Of a stretch of 6,427 nt of DNA, positions 5,533 through 6,427 are shown piece after piece; the stretch's first letter is position 1; every line of letters starts with the position of its first letter. Source of the DNA: Chloroflexota bacterium. Lineage in GTDB: Bacteria; Chloroflexota; Dehalococcoidia; SM23-28-2; HRBIN24. The translations under genes were made by a program, and so were the position numbers. The stretch is from assembly GCA_030550295.1 (NCBI GenBank), contig JAUQPQ010000084.1:1-6427 (forward strand), read 5' to 3'. The notes under the pieces are model-generated. The model made no database searches. It saw only the letters and a program-made list of their open reading frames with translations, and was not told where the DNA came from.

Positions 5533-5562
5533 GGTGTCACCCCCAACAAAGCAGGTGTAACC
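5533..5562. repeat. short direct repeat, 21-bp period
   Basis: GGTGTCACC (5533-5541) and GGTGTAACC (5554-5562) match at eight of nine bases and start exactly 21 bp apart, two helical turns. They lie immediately after the stop codon of the leftward binding-protein gene. They could be a protein-binding pair or chance. Confidence 0.25.
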
Positions 5563-5564
5563 CA

Positions 5565-6427
5565 TCATTGTAGGGCTTTAATGGTGCCATCGGGCTGGAT
5601 CTCGCCCACAAACATCTTTACGGCACCGACATGTCTTGTGGGTGAGGTCTCGATGGTTACGCCAGGCTTGAAGACGGAGGGGTGGAACCCTGCTAGCGAT
5701 TCTGCCGCCTGCAGTACCCCTTTCCTCGTCATATCGCCCCGATCGCAGGCTCGCTTAAGGGTTTCTACCAACGCCTCGGCTGCAGCCTGGCCCACAAGGG
5801 TATATTCGTTGGCCTGATAGCCGCCACCGTAGGTGTTGAGGATGCGCATGTGCTCACGCATGGCCGGGTCGTTTCGGTCGGCGAAGGGGTCGAGGAGGAA
5901 CTGGCCCACGATGGTGCCATTGATAAGGCGTAGGGCCCTTTCTTGGCCTGCTGGGTCAGTGCCTCCGACAGCCTGGACCAACACTGCGGAGCCGCCATAG
6001 GGATAGAGCCACACTACCTTAACGGGCCACCCCTGTCCCTCGCGGTACCTGTAAACCTGGGGCATGAAGCGTCCAGAGCTGGCGATCACTAGCAGGTCAG
6101 GGGATGCTGCCCTAAGGACAGCAAGTTGTCCCCCAACATCGGGAGCGTTGGGGTCGTGGGCCTGTTCGGCTACCACTATCCCCTTGAAAGCTGCCTTAAA
6201 GCCGGCAACGGACTCCCTACCAAAGTCGTCGTTCTGGAAAAGGATGGATACCTTAGCGCCTGAGAACATCCGGTTGATGACCTCGGCTATCGCCTTGCCC
6301 GAGTCCAAGTAAAGGGGGTTTATCTGAATGGGGCCCCAGGGCCACCTTGACAGCTTCTCTGCTGTCTCGCTGGCGCCGCCGACAGTCCACAGGTATGGGA
6401 CGCCGTCAGAGGTATCGCCGTTGCCAT
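5565..6427 (-). CDS. ABC transporter substrate-binding protein, branched-chain amino acid (LivJ-like) type, 5' end beyond window
   Basis: The extracytoplasmic receptor of an ABC importer of the branched-chain amino acid (HAAT) class captures amino acids or small organic acids. The frame stays open to the window edge, giving 286 residues. They begin GNGDTSDGVPYLWTVGG, so the signal peptide and the first lobe's start are outside. VSILFQNDDFGRESVAGFKAAF (window residues 58-79) is the typical type-1 binding-fold helix-strand unit. It is followed by the SPDLLVIAS strand with neighbouring YRYREGQGW, and then a second-lobe region with YQANEYTLVGQAAAEALVETL, where the usual ANAYDA-like tyrosine patch sits. 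The C-terminus ends MFVGEIQPDGTIKALQ, a normal end for the family. A TTG at 6308 is only an internal codon. No permease or ATPase gene is visible; they would lie off the window. The ligand cannot be told. The gene converges on the tRNA gene. Confidence 0.9.
   Translation of the reverse strand, partial: GNGDTSDGVPYLWTVGGASETAEKLSRWPWGPIQINPLYLDSGKAIAEVINRMFSGAKVSILFQNDDFGRESVAGFKAAFKGIVVAEQAHDPNAPDVGGQLAVLRAASPDLLVIASSGRFMPQVYRYREGQGWPVKVVWLYPYGGSAVLVQAVGGTDPAGQERALRLINGTIVGQFLLDPFADRNDPAMREHMRILNTYGGGYQANEYTLVGQAAAEALVETLKRACDRGDMTRKGVLQAAESLAGFHPSVFKPGVTIETSPTRHVGAVKMFVGEIQPDGTIKALQ

Noticed and set aside
5371..5817. A 148-codon rightward reading frame overlapping the gap and the binding-protein gene
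   Set aside because: Most of it is antisense to the binding-protein CDS, which has clear family motifs; the part in the gap has no ribosome-binding site or domain.
6306..6308. TTG as the start codon of the binding-protein gene
   Set aside because: The frame continues upstream without a stop to the window edge with family-like sequence (PYLWTVGG), so the true start is outside.

Overview
The window reads as ordinary chromosome of a bacterium with moderately high GC. I infer Chloroflexota, perhaps a Dehalococcoidia-like lineage. It combines ribosomal protein bS21, which Actinobacteria generally lack, with a PPOX protein of the F420-associated Rv0121 type, an AidB-type acyl-CoA dehydrogenase, a bacterial P450 and a branched-chain amino-acid-type binding protein. 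This placement is inference, because no phylogenetic marker is complete enough to settle it. The GC-rich tRNA stems would suit a warm habitat but do not prove one.

Layout. The left half (1-2555) is transcribed leftward. A small two-helix membrane protein with a PH-like C-terminal part overlaps by one base (TGATG) the start of a 579-residue AidB-like acyl-CoA dehydrogenase. The dehydrogenase is followed by rpsU, cut by the window edge. rpsU has its own strong sigma-70-type promoter, whose -35 box lies in the last codons of the dehydrogenase. A short divergent control region (about 2541-2643) separates this group from a rightward cytochrome P450 (2644-3915). After a hairpin-rich gap come signal peptidase I (lepB, 4037-4783) and, three bases later with a TTG start, a small PPOX/F420-type flavin-binding-fold protein (4787-5200). 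A tRNA-Lys(UUU) gene follows with a promoter placed so that its transcript should have almost no 5' leader. The right end holds a convergent (leftward) gene for an ABC transporter periplasmic-type binding protein, open at the window edge. A 222-bp structured non-coding gap (5343-5564) separates it from the tRNA.

How the genes may work together. The AidB-like dehydrogenase and the divergently transcribed P450, which resembles the CYP124/CYP125 group of lipid and sterol hydroxylases in its heme loop and C-terminus, could share a role in lipid or isoprenoid oxidation. Only adjacency supports that. lepB and the PPOX gene look like one transcriptional unit. I see no phage, transposon, CRISPR or defence genes, and no clear evidence of a new system. 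The points most worth a second look are the tRNA-Lys with U73 and a near-leaderless promoter, the coupled membrane-protein/dehydrogenase pair, and the long bulged hairpin between the tRNA and the binding-protein gene.
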